DNA from: Loxodes magnus
Taxonomy: Eukaryota > Ciliophora > Karyorelictea > Loxodida > Loxodidae
Assembly: GCA_946699065.1 (NCBI GenBank)
Contig: CAMPDV010000221.1
Coordinates: 1-64,000, forward strand
Direction of reading: 5' to 3'
DNA: 64,000 nt
Positions 36,416 to 49,260 of this stretch are shown in pieces. A program made the position numbers and the translations under genes. The notes under the pieces were generated by a model. It was not told where the DNA came from. It did no database searches and worked only from the letters and a program-made list of their open reading frames with translations. Position 1 is the first letter of the stretch. Each line of letters starts with the position of its first letter.

Positions 36416-36915
36416 ATGTTAGAAAATTAGTTAATAGGATTAATATTGAATGATTAGTTCTTGTTAGTAGCTTAGAATGCCTTTCTCTTTTTGAAAATAT
36501 TTCTCTCATTTAATAAATTCTGTATGCGTTAAACTACTATATTATATCTTTATTGATAATATTTGTTTTGTATATTTAAAGACTTTAGCAAATATTTAGT
36601 ATCTTAGCTATTATCTATTAGTAGTCTTTAAATATTGCTTGTTTCTTTTCTGTTCGTTCTTATTATTATTTGTATTTGTTTCTAACTATCTATTTCTAAG
36701 TTCTTACTTTTAAAAATGGATCATACTACAAAATAAGAGGTTGTTTCTTCCATTTTATGTAGTAATTTTAAAAGTAGTTAATAATTATTCTTTAATTTAA
36801 TAAGTAATCTCGTATAATTATTAAATACACGTCAGTTTTTTATTTTTTTCTTTAGAAATATCTATGCAATAAAATATTAAGTAGCATTTTTGTTTTTAAC
36901 TCATTCAAAAAGTAA

Positions 36916-39653
36916 ATGTCAGCCACTAAATGTGAAGCTTGTGAAGAAGACTTCAACTAAGGGCTTAGAAAACCTAGACAGTTAGATTGTGGTTGTATTC
37001 TTTGCGAAAGATGTTTGAAAAGTATCTACAACCTCTATAAGAAGATAACTTGTAACATTCACAACATCACCACATAAAGGCCAATCGAGACACTCCAAAT
37101 CAGGAATCTAATTATCTAATAGGAATAAAATTCCACCCACTAGGATATCTGTCAGATTCATAATTATTACTTCTTAGATCTATATTGTATATAGGATAAT
37201 ATAAGAATCTGTGTAAAATGTGTGTAAGAATCGCATTAAGAACATAAATGTATTAGTTCATAAGAGGCAGTTTAACAGATAAAGAGTTACATAGAATTTA
37301 GTATAAAAGTTATTAAGTAAAGACTAGAATACTATATATCTACTTTGAATCAATGATATAGACAGTTAAACTAGTAGTAGATATCAAGAATAGACAATAT
37401 AGTTTAGATACTACTATAGGTAAAATAGAATATCTAATAAGCTTGTTAGGAGATAGTAAATAGCTAACAGTTCTAAATAGAATAATAAATGTAGTTACTT
37501 AAAGATACTTCTGATTACTTTCATTAAATAGGTAGCTAGATAAATTCTATCTCAAATATTTCTTAAGACAGTATAACTTAATATGAGAATAAGTAAAACT
37601 AATTTAATTAGCTTGAACAAGCCATTTAAGATAAATTCCAAGATATATCAAAATCCTATGAAATTATTCATTAAGATAATTTAAGAACTTAAAATATCGA
37701 GAATAAACTTCTAACTAGATTTATGGAGCAATTTTAGCATAATAAAATTTATTAAAGCTATATCGTATAAGCAAACTAGTTAAAGTAATTATAGTTAGTA
37801 ATTAAATAACAATATAAAGAATTTCAAGGAGTATACCATTACTAAGAAAAATAAGAATAAGAATATCATAAATAAATCTCCTCACTAGAACAATAAATTT
37901 CATATTATTTAAATTAGGTCAATAATTTATATCAATAAGTCATCAATTAGAATATAATAATATAGGATTTAAACAATTAACTTGCACAAACTAAATAAGA
38001 AAATGCCCAAGCTATCTAACAAAATGCAAATGGGTATCTATTATAGTTAAGGAATAAGGATGACTAACTACAGTCACATATTAGGTGAATCAATGAATTA
38101 AGGTAACAAGCTAGTGAATAAGTTACTTAGATATAAATTTTGAATTAAGATCTTCTCGGCAACAAATAAGAAAACTTAAATCTTAAAGCCTAAATATAAG
38201 AAAAGTTATAATAAGAGACGATTAAAGACAAAAAAATTACTGAATAATTTGAACAATTAAATAAAGTTAAATAAGAAATTAGTGCTCTAAGCATTTAAAT
38301 TTCTAATCTTTTGAATTAGTAATTTTAATATGAATATAATATTTAAGAGCTTTAATAATAGAAAGACAAACTTCAATAGGATCTTACTGCTGTTTAATCA
38401 ACTATCAAATAATTAAAAGAGTAATTATAAAAATTATCATAAGAAAGCAATAATTAAAAAGAATAGGTAAGAATCTTATTGAATGAATAAAAGAATTTAA
38501 AAGTCTCTAATATTTAACTGGAAAATAATAATAAAAACTAGATTGATTAACTAGAGAAATATAGTTAATAAATCTAATAAGTAACGGATAATTAAATTAA
38601 TATAAATCCAAAAATTAATATATAAAGATAAGCAATTAGAGTGAGGTAGTATTAGATCCTAACTGCAATCATAGCTTAACTTAGAGATTAAATAATGAGC
38701 CACCAAAGATAAAAGTTTATAAGAGAATATTTTATGATACTAATAAGATCTAGAGCTACTAGTTAGACAACGTTAATAAATAATGTAACTATAGTACAGT
38801 ATCAGCACTCACACCAATAACAACTAATTGATCATCGACATATTAGATCAATGATGACCTATTGATACAGGTGGGAGGTAAATACAATGAAACATATCTC
38901 GATAAAATCTTATAAATCAGCACAATAAACTTCTACGCTAACACTAACATTAATACTAATAGCTCTGCAATAAAAGCATAAGCCAATTTAATCTAACCAA
39001 GAGCAATATCACAAATGGGATATGACAATGACAGATTAGTGTATATCATAGGAGGACTGGATCCAACATCAAAATCTAAACCTTCTCATGATTATTTTAA
39101 TTACTATAATTCTTTTGAAGTATATGACATAGGAGTAAATTAAGCTAAGTCTTTATTTAATTACAAGGACTATATCTATCTTAATGCGATATTTGTATAA
39201 AATCAAAGAGTTTGACTATTAGGTGGTAGAATCTAAAATCCAAATAGAACTAAGGATTTCAAATTATCAAGACTAATATCATCATATGACATCATATAGA
39301 ATACCTATTAGGAGCATAATATCTAATTACCTAAGCCAGCATCTTCTCTAGTAAGTCTCTATGTGAATGAGAATGAGTAAGTATATATATGGGACAAAGG
39401 TAATTATCTCAACTAAACATGTGTGTATGACTAAAAGGCAATAATAAAGGATGGCTAATAATATCCATATATATCTACAAGCAAGTCTGACTTTTGATAT
39501 AATGGTCTCTTCAGTAATAATAGATTATGGATGTGGAGTAGTGCTCACAAAACTGAGGAAAATGTGATATATGAATATGACATAAAAGGAGCTACAAAAA
39601 ATAAAGAATAAAAGAGAAAATGGACTTCCTTGTAATTGAGAAAGAGCAATTGA
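36916..39653 (+). pseudogene. TRIM-like RING/B-box/coiled-coil/Kelch gene with one frame break
   Basis: All domains are present: RING (KCEACEEDF, LDCGCILCERCL, CNIH), B-box (CQIH, YC, CVKCV, HQEH), long Q-rich coiled coil, and Kelch blades (GYDNDRLVYIIGGLDP at 39018, VWLLGGRIQNPNR, LWMWSSAH). The stop TGA 39651-39653 is followed by another TGA one codon later. Compared with the gene at 28487, one base is missing near 38580-38600 at the end of the coiled coil; frames before and after are otherwise clean. The gap is not a GT-AG intron, because the following residues (INQYKSKNQYIKISN) align with coding sequence. One conserved W (SNWSE) is Q here through TAG. Young pseudogene, sequencing indel, or tolerated shift. 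Confidence 0.75.
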
Positions 39654-39970
39654 ATTTGAAATTAATTTGAAAGGAAACAACATAGATAATTTTACTAAAG
39701 TGTTAAAAATATTAAAGTATATTTAAAGTATATATAAAGTATATCAAAGTATATAATGTATATATTAAAATAAATAGTTAAAACATATATTAAATTATAT
39801 ATAAAGCTTATATAGAGCATATTAGAGCCGAATAGAGCATGCATACAGAAAATATAAAATATATAAAAGTATATATAAAGTGTATATTAAGTATAAATAA
39901 AGTACATAAAAGTGAATAAAATTATATCAAGTTGATATAAAAATGAAATTAAAAGAGATAAATGATTGAA
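39654..39970 (+). repeat. AT-rich 3' repeats of a TRIM gene
   Basis: Multiple aaagtatatataaagtatat-like units continue to about 39960, longer than the equivalent block at 31232-31420. Confidence 0.6.
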
Positions 39971-40964
39971 GTATATAAAAAATATAACGAGGGATTAAAT
40001 TTTTAATAAAAAGTAGAATGATAAAAAAAATAGATGATAAAGCAAATTTTATGTTAAAATAAAGAGAATAAATATGGCAATAATGAATGTTATAAATGAG
40101 AGTTCTTAGAAGAGTGTTAGAGAAAGTAATTAAAATTAAAAAATTAAAAATTTGAAAGATTGTTGGAGAATGAAATAAATAAACAATAAGAAGTATTTCA
40201 AAGTGATCTAAGTATGAAAGATAAAGTTTAAAATAATGAGAGAGTGAGGAGAAAGAAAGTTATGAAAAATGCGAAAATTAAAAAAATGTTTTGCACAACT
40301 TTTCACACTATAGAAGATAATTCAAACGGACCAAAAAGGATAAAAAGGCAAGTAAATTAAATTAAAAAAATAATAGAAATACTGAAGGTTTTAAAAATAA
40401 TTTAGAAAATTGAACTAATTAATTTCTGATACAGTTAAATGATTAAAATAAAATATATTTATTTTAGACTTAACGTAAAAAAATTTAGTTAGGGAAGAAT
40501 TATCTTATAAAATTTTTAGAGAAGTAAAAATAATTTGAATATAAAAATAATTTGAATATAAAAATATATATTGATGAAAAGGATAAAGAGAATAGAAATA
40601 GGCAAATTCAAAAAATAATTATAATAAAAGGAAAAAGCGTAAGAGTGTTTCACTCTATGTTTTATACTACAGAAAATTTTTAAGGATAGATCAATCTTGG
40701 ACAATTTAGTTTTTACTTTATTAAAATAATTATAAATAATTATATGAATTTACTGTAAAAAGGAATATAAACATTTGAAAAAAAAAACTAAGTAAAAGTA
40801 AATTATTGTATAATTTGAAGAGAATAAAAGGATTTTTAAGGAGTTGAAGATTAAAAGAGAATAAAGAAATTTAAAAAGAAAATAAGTAAATTAAAAATAA
40901 GAAAACAACAATAAAAAAAATAGCTAAATAAATAATGAAATAAAAATTATTCGTAAAGCAAAAT
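39971..40964. other. AT-rich spacer
   Basis: No gene seen. It includes a small tandem duplication, (aaaaataatttgaatat)2, around 40527-40562. Confidence 0.4.
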
Positions 40965-41768
40965 ATGTTGAAACTCAGAGAAAGATTCTTTTCCGCTCAA
41001 AGGAATTAGGAGTCTCGTATCCAACTACAGAATCAGGAAGTAAATAGGTCTCATAAAGCCACTAGCACCGAAGAAGTAGACGAAGTCCCTACATCAGGAG
41101 GTTTCAGAGTTTAATCCTCCTGGTCAGGCGAGCATGGAATAACTCCTCAAGATGCTGCTAAACCTCTAGGAAGAGGCTTAGAAGCTTCGGAAGGAAATCT
41201 AAAAATTTACGGAACTAGTAACCAATAGAATTGAAGACTCGATGAATTTAAGCTAACCAAGAAGAGAGAAATTGACGCATTTTGGAACTGCCAGCGAGAT
41301 CAATTCAGTTAAAAAAAATTCCTGGATATAAAATATTTAAGAGTAAAGTCAGCAGATTGAAAACGATATACATAGTTAGAAGATTTTCAAAGGTCAACTG
41401 AACCTACTAGAACACAATGTGTACAAGAAATAAAAAAATGCAAGAAACTAAATAGCGTGAAAAAATATTCTGGAAAAAATGCTATTTTTCTAATAGTACA
41501 TAACACCTGTATAAGAAATGCCAGAAATTTTAGAATTAAAAAAAATGATATTGAATACAAGAGAGGAAGAAGAGTGAACAATTTTATTGTATCAGAAAAG
41601 TAAAAATCTATAGAAGGAAAGGGAACTAAATGTAAATTAAAACAAGAAAAAATTAGACCAGGAAGAAGAATATTCCCAGATTTTAATAATCCTGCAATTT
41701 CAAGCTATAAAACTTATTTCGAATGCACAATGATCTAGCTGTTGTTAAAAAATTTAAAATAAAAATGA
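40965..41768 (+). CDS. Orphan protein, 267 aa
   Basis: A frame from ATG 40965 to TGA 41766-41768 begins MLKLRERFFSAQRNQESRIQ and has clearly coding composition in its first 150 residues (EEVDEVPTSGGFRVQSSWSG, FKLTKKREIDAFWNCQRDQF). Its first 300 bp are much richer in G and C than anything within several kb. W appears from both TGG and TGA. The last third is K-rich and could be spurious. I do not recognise a family. A neighbouring frame is also open, as expected in this code, but has a less protein-like composition. Confidence 0.4.
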
Positions 41769-42934
41769 TTCGTTAAAAAGTTAATATAATAAAAGAAATT
41801 AATGAAATTAAAAAAATTAAAAAAAATTAAAAAGATAGTAAGGAAACGATAAAAGAAGCTGAAAAACATTTAATCTTTTAGCATTTCAATTTATATTATA
41901 GAAAAATTAATAGTATAGACTGAAACATTATAAAATGAATTAAAAATAGAAGAAAAAATTAAATTAATATATATAATATATAAAAATAAAAAAAATAAAA
42001 AAAGAAAAGCATTTAATTCACAAAAAATATAAATTAAAAATGTATATATAATTTTAGAAACGCATCATAATTGTAAAGAAAAATATATAGTTAATAGTCT
42101 TAGAAAATTAATAAGCAAAATAGTAAATTTGTCTTGAAAATGATAAATCTAGAGAAAACTTAAAGAGTGATTAAGATATTTTAAAATGTGAAATATTATT
42201 CATCTTTAAATCATATGAAGATATAATTTCCATTATAATTAGACCATTTTTTAATATAGTTATGTTGAATATAGTTAAATATAAGATTTAGTTGTTTTTT
42301 ATAAATAAAAATAAAAATAAAATGTATTAAAAAGACTTAATAGATAACTTCCCCTTCTATATATTTGTTATTTATTTACTACTTTTAATCTTTAATCCTA
42401 TTTTATCAACTTTTTAGAAATAATACTCATATAAATTATTTTTTGTATCCAAAGAGATTAATTTATTCTTTTATTTTAGACGAAAATAAGAGTAATATCA
42501 TTTAATAAGCAATTAATTCGATGGCAACTTAATGGGGATAGATTTCAGTTCTTCAGAATTTTTTAAGTTTTAATGATGAAAATTTGTTATTAAGATAGAA
42601 ATGAATTTATTTATAAAGATAAAGAATAAAGTTTCTTTTTTTAAGACTTTGATAATTATAAATCCCCATATGCTAAATAACTTTTATTGGTCTTATATAT
42701 TGTTTTTAATGAAATAAATTAGATATAGCTATTATCAATAAGTAATCTAAAACATCAAATGCTTTTCTGCTGTATGTTCTTATTATAATATAAAAATGCT
42801 TCTAGCTGTTTATTATTAAGATTTATAGTATAAACTAAAGTTTATTATATAGTTATAAAAGTTATTAGTAGTCCTTTTTATTTTCTTTTGTAATTTCTCT
42901 AAGTTATCATTTTTTTACTCACTCAAATAATAAA
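41769..42934. other. AT-rich spacer and leader of the next TRIM gene
   Basis: Poly-A rich to about 42340, then T-rich. The last 40 bp (tttttttactcactcaaata) is the family leader block. No other feature was recognised. Confidence 0.45.
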
Positions 42935-45669
42935 ATGCAAGCAACTAAGTGTGAGGCATGCGAAGAAAAATTAGACTAAAAGCTTAGAAAACCTAGATTG
43001 TTGGATTGTGGATGTGTTCTCTGTGAGAGATGCTTGAAAGGCTTCTATAATATATAAAAGAAATTCTTTTGTTACACTCACAACGTTATTACTGAAAGAT
43101 CAATCCAGAAGTTAAAGATTATGAATCTAACTACTCGGTAGAAATAGAACCTCAATTATTAGGATATTTGCTAGATTCATAATTAGTATTTCTTAACTCT
43201 ATATTGTATATAGGATACCTCAAGAATCTGTGTACAATGTTAGTAAGAGTCACATCTAGGACATAGGTGTATCAGTTCATAAGAGGCAATCTAGCATTTA
43301 AAGAGCTACTTGGAATGTTCTTTTAGAGCCACTAAGTAAAGACTAGAATTTTATATATCTATGTTGAATCAATGATATGGACAGTTAAGCTAATAGTTGA
43401 AATAGAGAATGTACGATATAGTTTAAGTATAACAATAGGTAAAATAGAATATCTAGTAAGTTTGCTAGAATATTGTTAATGATTAATAGCACTAAATAAA
43501 ATAGTAAATGTAGTTACTTAAAGATACTTCTAATTACTGTCATCAGATAGGTAATTAGATTAATTCAATCTCTAATATCTCTTAAGATAGTATCGTTTAA
43601 TGTGAGAATAAGAAGAGCCAGTTGAATCAGTTCGAGTTAGCTTTATAGGATAAGTTTCAATAAATATCTTAGTCTAATAATATCTAATGTTAAGATAGTT
43701 TAAACACTCAAATTTGCAGGAATAAAATGTTAGCTCTTTTAATGGAAAAGCTTTGGAATTACAAAGCTTATTAAAACTGTATTGTCTAAGCAAACTAGAT
43801 AAAGTAACTATAGTTATAAATAAAATTCTTATATAGAAATGGTCAAGAAGTACTCCTTTAATAAGAAAAACAAGAATAAAAGTATCGCAATTAAATATCC
43901 TTTTTAGAGCAATAAGTTTCATATTACTTGAGTTAGGTCTACAATTTAAATTAATAAGCCATCAATGAGAATAAGACAATTCAAGAGTTAAAAGTTAATC
44001 TAGATTGAACTAAATAAGAAAGTGCTTAAGCAATATAATAAAATGAAAATGAGTATGTATTGCAGTTTAAGAATGAGAATGACAAGCTGCAAATAAATAT
44101 TAGTCAAGTCATTGAATTAAAGTAATAAGTTCAAGAATTTCTTACTTAGATATAAAGATTAGATTAAGATCTTTTCAATAGTAAATAAGAAAACTTAAAT
44201 CTTAAGTAATAGATATAAGACAAGTTAGTTTAAGAGGCAATTAAAGATAAATAAGTAATTGAATTAACTGAATAGTTAAACTAATCAAATTAGGAAATTA
44301 ACAATCTAAATACTTGAATTTCTAATCTTAAGTAAAGCAAACATCTTTAATATGAACATAATATTTAAGAGCTTTAATACTAAAATGTAGCACTTCAAAA
44401 GGATCTTACTACTAGTTAATCAACAATCACTCTTAAAAAGACTAGTTAAAGAAATTAACATTAGAGAACTCCAATTATTAAGAGTAAATAAGAATCTTAT
44501 TGAATGAATAAGAGAATTTAAAATATTTTAAAGAGCATTTGGAAAATAATAATGAGAAATATTATGATTAGACAAAGTAATAAAGCTAATAAATCAAATA
44601 AATGATTGAGTAATTAGATTAATATAAGCAATTAATTCAATAAATCAATGATAATGGTTGGAGTGAGCTAGTTTAAGACTCTATCTACAAGTATCACTTA
44701 ACTAAAAGAATAAATAGTGATCCTCCTAAGATAACAATCTATAAGAGAATATTTTGTAATACAAATAAGATATAGAGTTACTAGTTAGACAACGTTAATA
44801 ACTCATGTAGCTGGAGTACTGTATTAGACCTTACACCAATAACAGGTAATTGATCATCGACATATTAGATTAATAATGATCTTTTTATATAAGTAGGAGG
44901 ATATGACACTAATAGAAATCTCGATAAGATCTTATAGATAAGTACAAACTCCATCTCTAACATTAATAACGATACTACTATAAAAGCATCAGCAAATTTG
45001 ATCTAGCAAAGAGGAGTATTATCGTAGTTAGGATATGACAATGACAATTTGGTATATATTATAGGAGGATTGGATCCAAAATCATATTCTTAACCTTCTC
45101 ATGATTATTATAATTACTATAATTCTTTTGAGGTATATGACATAAGAGCAAATGTATCTAAGTCTCTAGTTAGTTTCAAAAACTATATCTCCCACAATGC
45201 GATATGTGTATAATATTAAAGAATCTGAATAATAGGTGGTCATATCTAAAATGAAAATAGAACTGATGATTTCAAGTCTTCAAATTAAATATCATCATAT
45301 GACATTATATTGAATACTTATTAAGATCATACATTATAATTACCATAACCATCAGATTCATTAGTAAGTGTTTATGTAAATGAGAATGAGTAAGTATATA
45401 TATGGGACAACAATAATCATCTATAATAAACATGTATGTAAGAATATAAGGTAATAATAAAGGATGGGTAGTCGTATCCATATAATGAATCAGCTATCTT
45501 CTGATATAATGGTCTCTACACCAATAATAGACTATGGATGTGGATCAGTGATTATCAATCATAGGTTAATGTGATGTATATATATGATATAAAAGGAGCT
45601 ACCAATAACAATGTTAAGGAGAGATAATGGACTGCTTTGCAATTGAGTAAGAGTAGCTGCGAGAAGTGA
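42935..45669 (+). pseudogene. TRIM-like RING/B-box/coiled-coil/Kelch gene with one frame break
   Basis: MQATKCEACEEKLDQK opens a complete domain set: RING (LDCGCVLCERCL, CYTH), B-box (CQIH, YC, CVQCQ, HLGHRC), coiled coil, Kelch (QVGGYDTN, GYDNDNLVYIIGGLDP, IWIIGGH, LWMWIS) and stop TGA 45667-45669. One base is missing relative to the intact paralogue near 44445 in a run of five A, in the last part of the coiled coil. Both flanking frames are clean. As in the gene at 36916, no intron signals surround the break. A homopolymer indel in sequencing would give the same picture. W codons include TGA in GNWSSTY and RIWIIGG. Confidence 0.75.
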
Positions 45670-45784
45670 CTGAGTTAAGAAAAAAACATAAATAAATTTA
45701 TTTAAGTATTGAAAGTATTAAAGTATATATAAAGTTTATTCAAACTATATATAGATTATATCTAAAATATATCTATTTCCCAGA

Positions 45785-47672
45785 TATATCAATAAATCAT
45801 TATCTATTTAATATGTTGATGATCAGATATAAGAAATAGGTGCATAGTAAAAACAATTTTGTATTGACCTTTTGTATTTCTCTTACCTATATCTTGCTGA
45901 TATTGTAGAATTTTCTCTTATATATTTTTAACTACACTTCTTAAATGAGCTACTTACTTTCATCTTTTACCTTTTCTGATATCTCTTTTCATTTCTAGTA
46001 CTCAATAATATTACCCGTTTTAATTAATCATTTATTATATACAGTCATCTAGCCAATATATTTTCTTATTTTATAGTGGAAAAAGCAACCTTATGTCTCT
46101 TATTCTAATACATCCTTAGATTATTACATCTCTCTCTCTAAGATATTATTATTTTCACCTATTTATTCATATTTTCTCTTTCCTTTACTAATTTTTCTAT
46201 ATCATCTTATCTCTATTTTATCTAACTTGCAGCTTATTTCTTTACTATTCTACATTTTATTAACCTTAATGTCATTCTTTCCTTTCTTTCTTAAACTCTT
46301 CTATCACCTTTTTCTGCTCCTTTGTTTTTGTGTTAAAAAAATCATTGATCTTCCTAAAATTATCAGCTCATTCTCTAATTCTTTGCCTAAATCTCTTTTT
46401 TAACTTAATACTAATTTAGGTTTTGTATTTGTCATAAAAATTAATTTTTTTAGTTGTTTTTATTAATTAGCTTGTTCTAACTCTTTTATCTAATTCTGAT
46501 ATTCGATATTCTTCCTAGATAATTTTAGCATCGATTCATTAAGAAATTTTATTTATTACTCTTTACCCTAAATATTCCTTTTCACTTCTTACTCTTTCTA
46601 TTTAAAGTTGAGTCATTTTCTTATGCTATTCTTTTTCTTATCCACATCAAGATCTTATAATATCTTAATTTAGCTAGCATTTTAAATTTTCAATTCATTT
46701 AAAAAGGTCTCGAACTCTTTCATTTAACTAGCAAAAGCCATGGTTAACTTTTTTCTTTACTCCTCATATTATCTTACCTAATTTAGTGTTCTTTTCATAA
46801 TGTTTAAAGAGTTTTCTCGTATACATATCTATTTATTATCTCCTCCTTTACTTATCTTATCTTACTCTCCTCCATAAGCTTTTCTACCACTGAATTTTGC
46901 ATATTATTTACGCTTAACTACTCGTATATTTATGAACGTTTTTTTATTTTATTAACTGCTTTTCTTATAACCGCAATTCCAAAACATATCTCACTCTTCT
47001 TAGTCTCACATTACTATATTGTATCCTATTGCATTTATCCAATACGCTCTACTTACTATATCATTTCAAAACATTAGTTTTAGCTTTATTTTATTTCCTT
47101 CATATACTAATAGGCTATTTCTTTTGTTCTAATTATCAATTCTTTACATGTTTAATCAATCTTAGTCTTTTACTTAAATGTAGCCTCTTATTTCTATTAG
47201 TCACCTTAACTTTAATTATGTGCTCTTATTATTAACCTAAGACTTATATATACTTATCTAGTTTTGATTTATAATACTTAAATTAAATTAAATTTAGATC
47301 TATATAACTGGAATAATCTCTTCAATACTACCCATTTGATGACTAGCATACCAATCTTAAAGACATCTACCACTGAACTCTATGCTATCCTATATGCAGT
47401 ACATAATTAGAGGCTATTAATGAACTTAACATCCATCTAAGATATGTTTTCTTAGCCCCTCTCCACTAGAAGAAGTAGCAATTTCCAATGATTCAATAGT
47501 TCTTTCTTTTAGTATGTTATGCTTATTGTATTTAAGCTCTCTTTGGAACTATGGAAACTTTTCAAGCATCTCTCAAAGAGACTGCAACCACAATCTAATC
47601 TTCTAGATCTTCTTACTTCTTAGTTGAACTATTCTTCACAGAGCTCGCATTTAACTACCTAGACTTGTTTAT
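45785..47672 (-). pseudogene. TRIM/Kelch family remnant on the minus strand
   Basis: On the minus strand, a RING remnant at 47672-47500 reads VKCELCEEQFNQEVRRSRRL, DCGCSLFERCLK. A B-box trace follows to about 47300, a long K-, E- and Q-rich coiled coil (KRDLGKELENELIILGRSM) at about 46760-46000, and a last piece of Kelch blade SSTYQIDNDLLIYLGN at 45790-45850. The start codon is not conserved, frames differ between parts, and most of the Kelch domain is missing. It meets the preceding plus-strand gene tail to tail. Confidence 0.6.
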
Positions 47673-47796
47673 AAAGACTCAATTTGAAATGTTTGTTACT
47701 ACCTTGAGAGATTCTAAAGGAAGGTTATATATAAATTGCATATATCACTTAAGTTACTAATATAGGATATTACTTCCTTTTAAAAATATTCATAAA

Positions 47797-48898
47797 ATGG
47801 AAGAAATTTCCTATATTATGAAGATAATTGAAGCAAATAGATGCTAAGTAGAGAGTGAGTGAGCAAAACGATAAAGCGATAGGTTGGGAAGGAAGATATA
47901 AGCTAACGAGCTTGAAAGGTTTTGTGGTTTACTGGACTGAATTAGCAAAGAGAGTAGTGATAGGATATTAATATGAGCTTGTATGACTAGTAATGAGCAT
48001 CTATGCTACTATAGAGTTGGCTTAGATAGAATAGCTTCTGCATTAGATATAATTTTTTAAAAGATGCTTGATTTTAACAAATCTTGAAGAATGAATCGAC
48101 TATGCTGAAGTAAAGGAAAAATATTTAAAGAATGGAGAAAACCAATAAAGTGCTTGATATAAGAGAGTAATTCAACTATAGACTGATAGAAATTTAATTG
48201 GATTAAACTATTAACAAAACAAACAAATAAACGATTAAGCTTATCAACTATGACTATTTTATTTTACAAAATAATCAGAAGAAAATAAAGCACAGATAGG
48301 CTAAACTGTCAAAATCCTAAATATTGAAGGATGTTTTTGTGCTAAGCTTTACAAGCAAAAGCTGACTTTATAGATAGGACTTAACCTTAACTGTTTTAGA
48401 CTAGTGAGTACTATTATAGATTAGGACTATTTTCTTACTATTTTTTACTTCTTTTTTTTCTTCTTTCAGAGAAAGGGAGAAGATTTTGAAAAGAGATTAT
48501 GATTAAACCTTCTTTCAAAACCCTATATCCATACTGAGAGAATCTTCCATATATAAAGCTGAGTTTCCTTTAGTTATTCATATGAAAAATCTATTATAGA
48601 TAACTGAAAATGAAGGAGTTCACATCTGTTAATTTACGCTGAGTATCAATTTCTCTCAGCTTAATAGTGAATTTATAAGAGAATAACTAACACAATACGC
48701 GTTTTTGAGGAGTGATAGCTTCCTAATGAACTGATTTAAATAAATCAAGAGAATAATTATAAAAGAAAAGAGTCCACTACCACAGATCTGTATCGAAGCA
48801 TCTTGGATAAAGAAGTAGAAACAGAGTCTATAATACACTGGTAATTGTTACAAATTCCTTATAAATAAAAAGCAAGGAAATTAACGTAGAACATCTGA
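47797..48898 (+). CDS. Orphan helical protein with a mini-intron (361 aa)
   Basis: From ATG 47797 (MEEISYIMKIIEANRCQ) the frame becomes coherent with the rest only if 16 nt (47848-47863) or 22 nt (47855-47876) are removed; both begin GT and end AG. The downstream frame reads GWEGRYKLTSLKGFVVYWTE, CLILTNLEEWIDYAEVKEKY, SSHLLIYAEYQFLSAQQWIY and stops at TGA 48896-48898. Composition is amphipathic and aromatic-rich; W is mostly TGA. A GTGAGT...TTTCAG segment near 48400-48475 (66 nt, in frame) might be another intron, since it would otherwise encode a run of seven F. No family recognised. The neighbouring frame is also open, so confidence is moderate. Confidence 0.5.
47848..47863 (+). other. Candidate 16-nt intron
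   Basis: gtagagagtgagtgag between codons TAA and CAA; removal joins the ATG-bearing frame to the long downstream frame. An overlapping 22-nt alternative at 47855-47876 does the same. Confidence 0.4.
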
Positions 48899-48919
48899 AG
48901 AATAATACAATATTTCAGA

Positions 48920-49260
48920 TAGGAAGAAAGTAAAAAGGAGTGTTCTTGTGTGCTTACTGAAAAGTATTTGAAAGGTTTCTTAAAATTTTAATAGAAACTA
49001 ATACGTAGCAAACATAGTTTTACTACCTAAAATAAATTGAATTTAAGATTAATTTACTAAGGATAAATAGAAGGATTGTAAAGAGAAATAGATAAATTTA
49101 CTAAGAAGTCTTAAATTCTTATTGCATATAGGATTAAATTTAAGTTAATAACTAGAGTAAAATAAATTAACACTGAAGTTTTGAGTAAATTTCATTAAAA
49201 ACTAAAGAGAAGAATTAGGTTAAGATAGTATGCTTGAAGAAGGATTTAAATAAATATATA
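48920..49260 (+). pseudogene. TRIM family RING/B-box remnant
   Basis: KKECSCVLTEKYLKGFLKFQ then SKHSFTTQ matches CGCILCERCLKGFYKLQ and HNIITE of the intact family, followed by ILIAYRI for the B-box LYCIQDN. All but two zinc ligands are lost. Confidence 0.5.

Larger units (their letters stand above)
33255..37600. repeat. Segmental duplicate, copy B (partner 5585-10860)
   Basis: Same block order as copy A: a minus-strand RING remnant, a plus-strand RING remnant, a flank, a minus-strand TRIM remnant, then a plus-strand TRIM gene. Here the last gene is almost complete (36916-39653), whereas in copy A it stops in the coiled coil. 35000-36000 has no counterpart in copy A. Confidence 0.75.

Noticed and set aside
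38580-38640. A 47-nt GT-AG intron explaining the frame break in the TRIM copy at 36916
   Set aside because: The supposed intron aligns residue by residue with coding sequence of the paralogue at 28487.
47797-48480. Alternative frame 0 reading of the orphan gene (MEEISYIM...ESEWAKRQSDRL)
   Set aside because: Also open, but the neighbouring frame is more coherent over 330 codons and reaches a TGA stop; a 16-nt intron reconciles the start.
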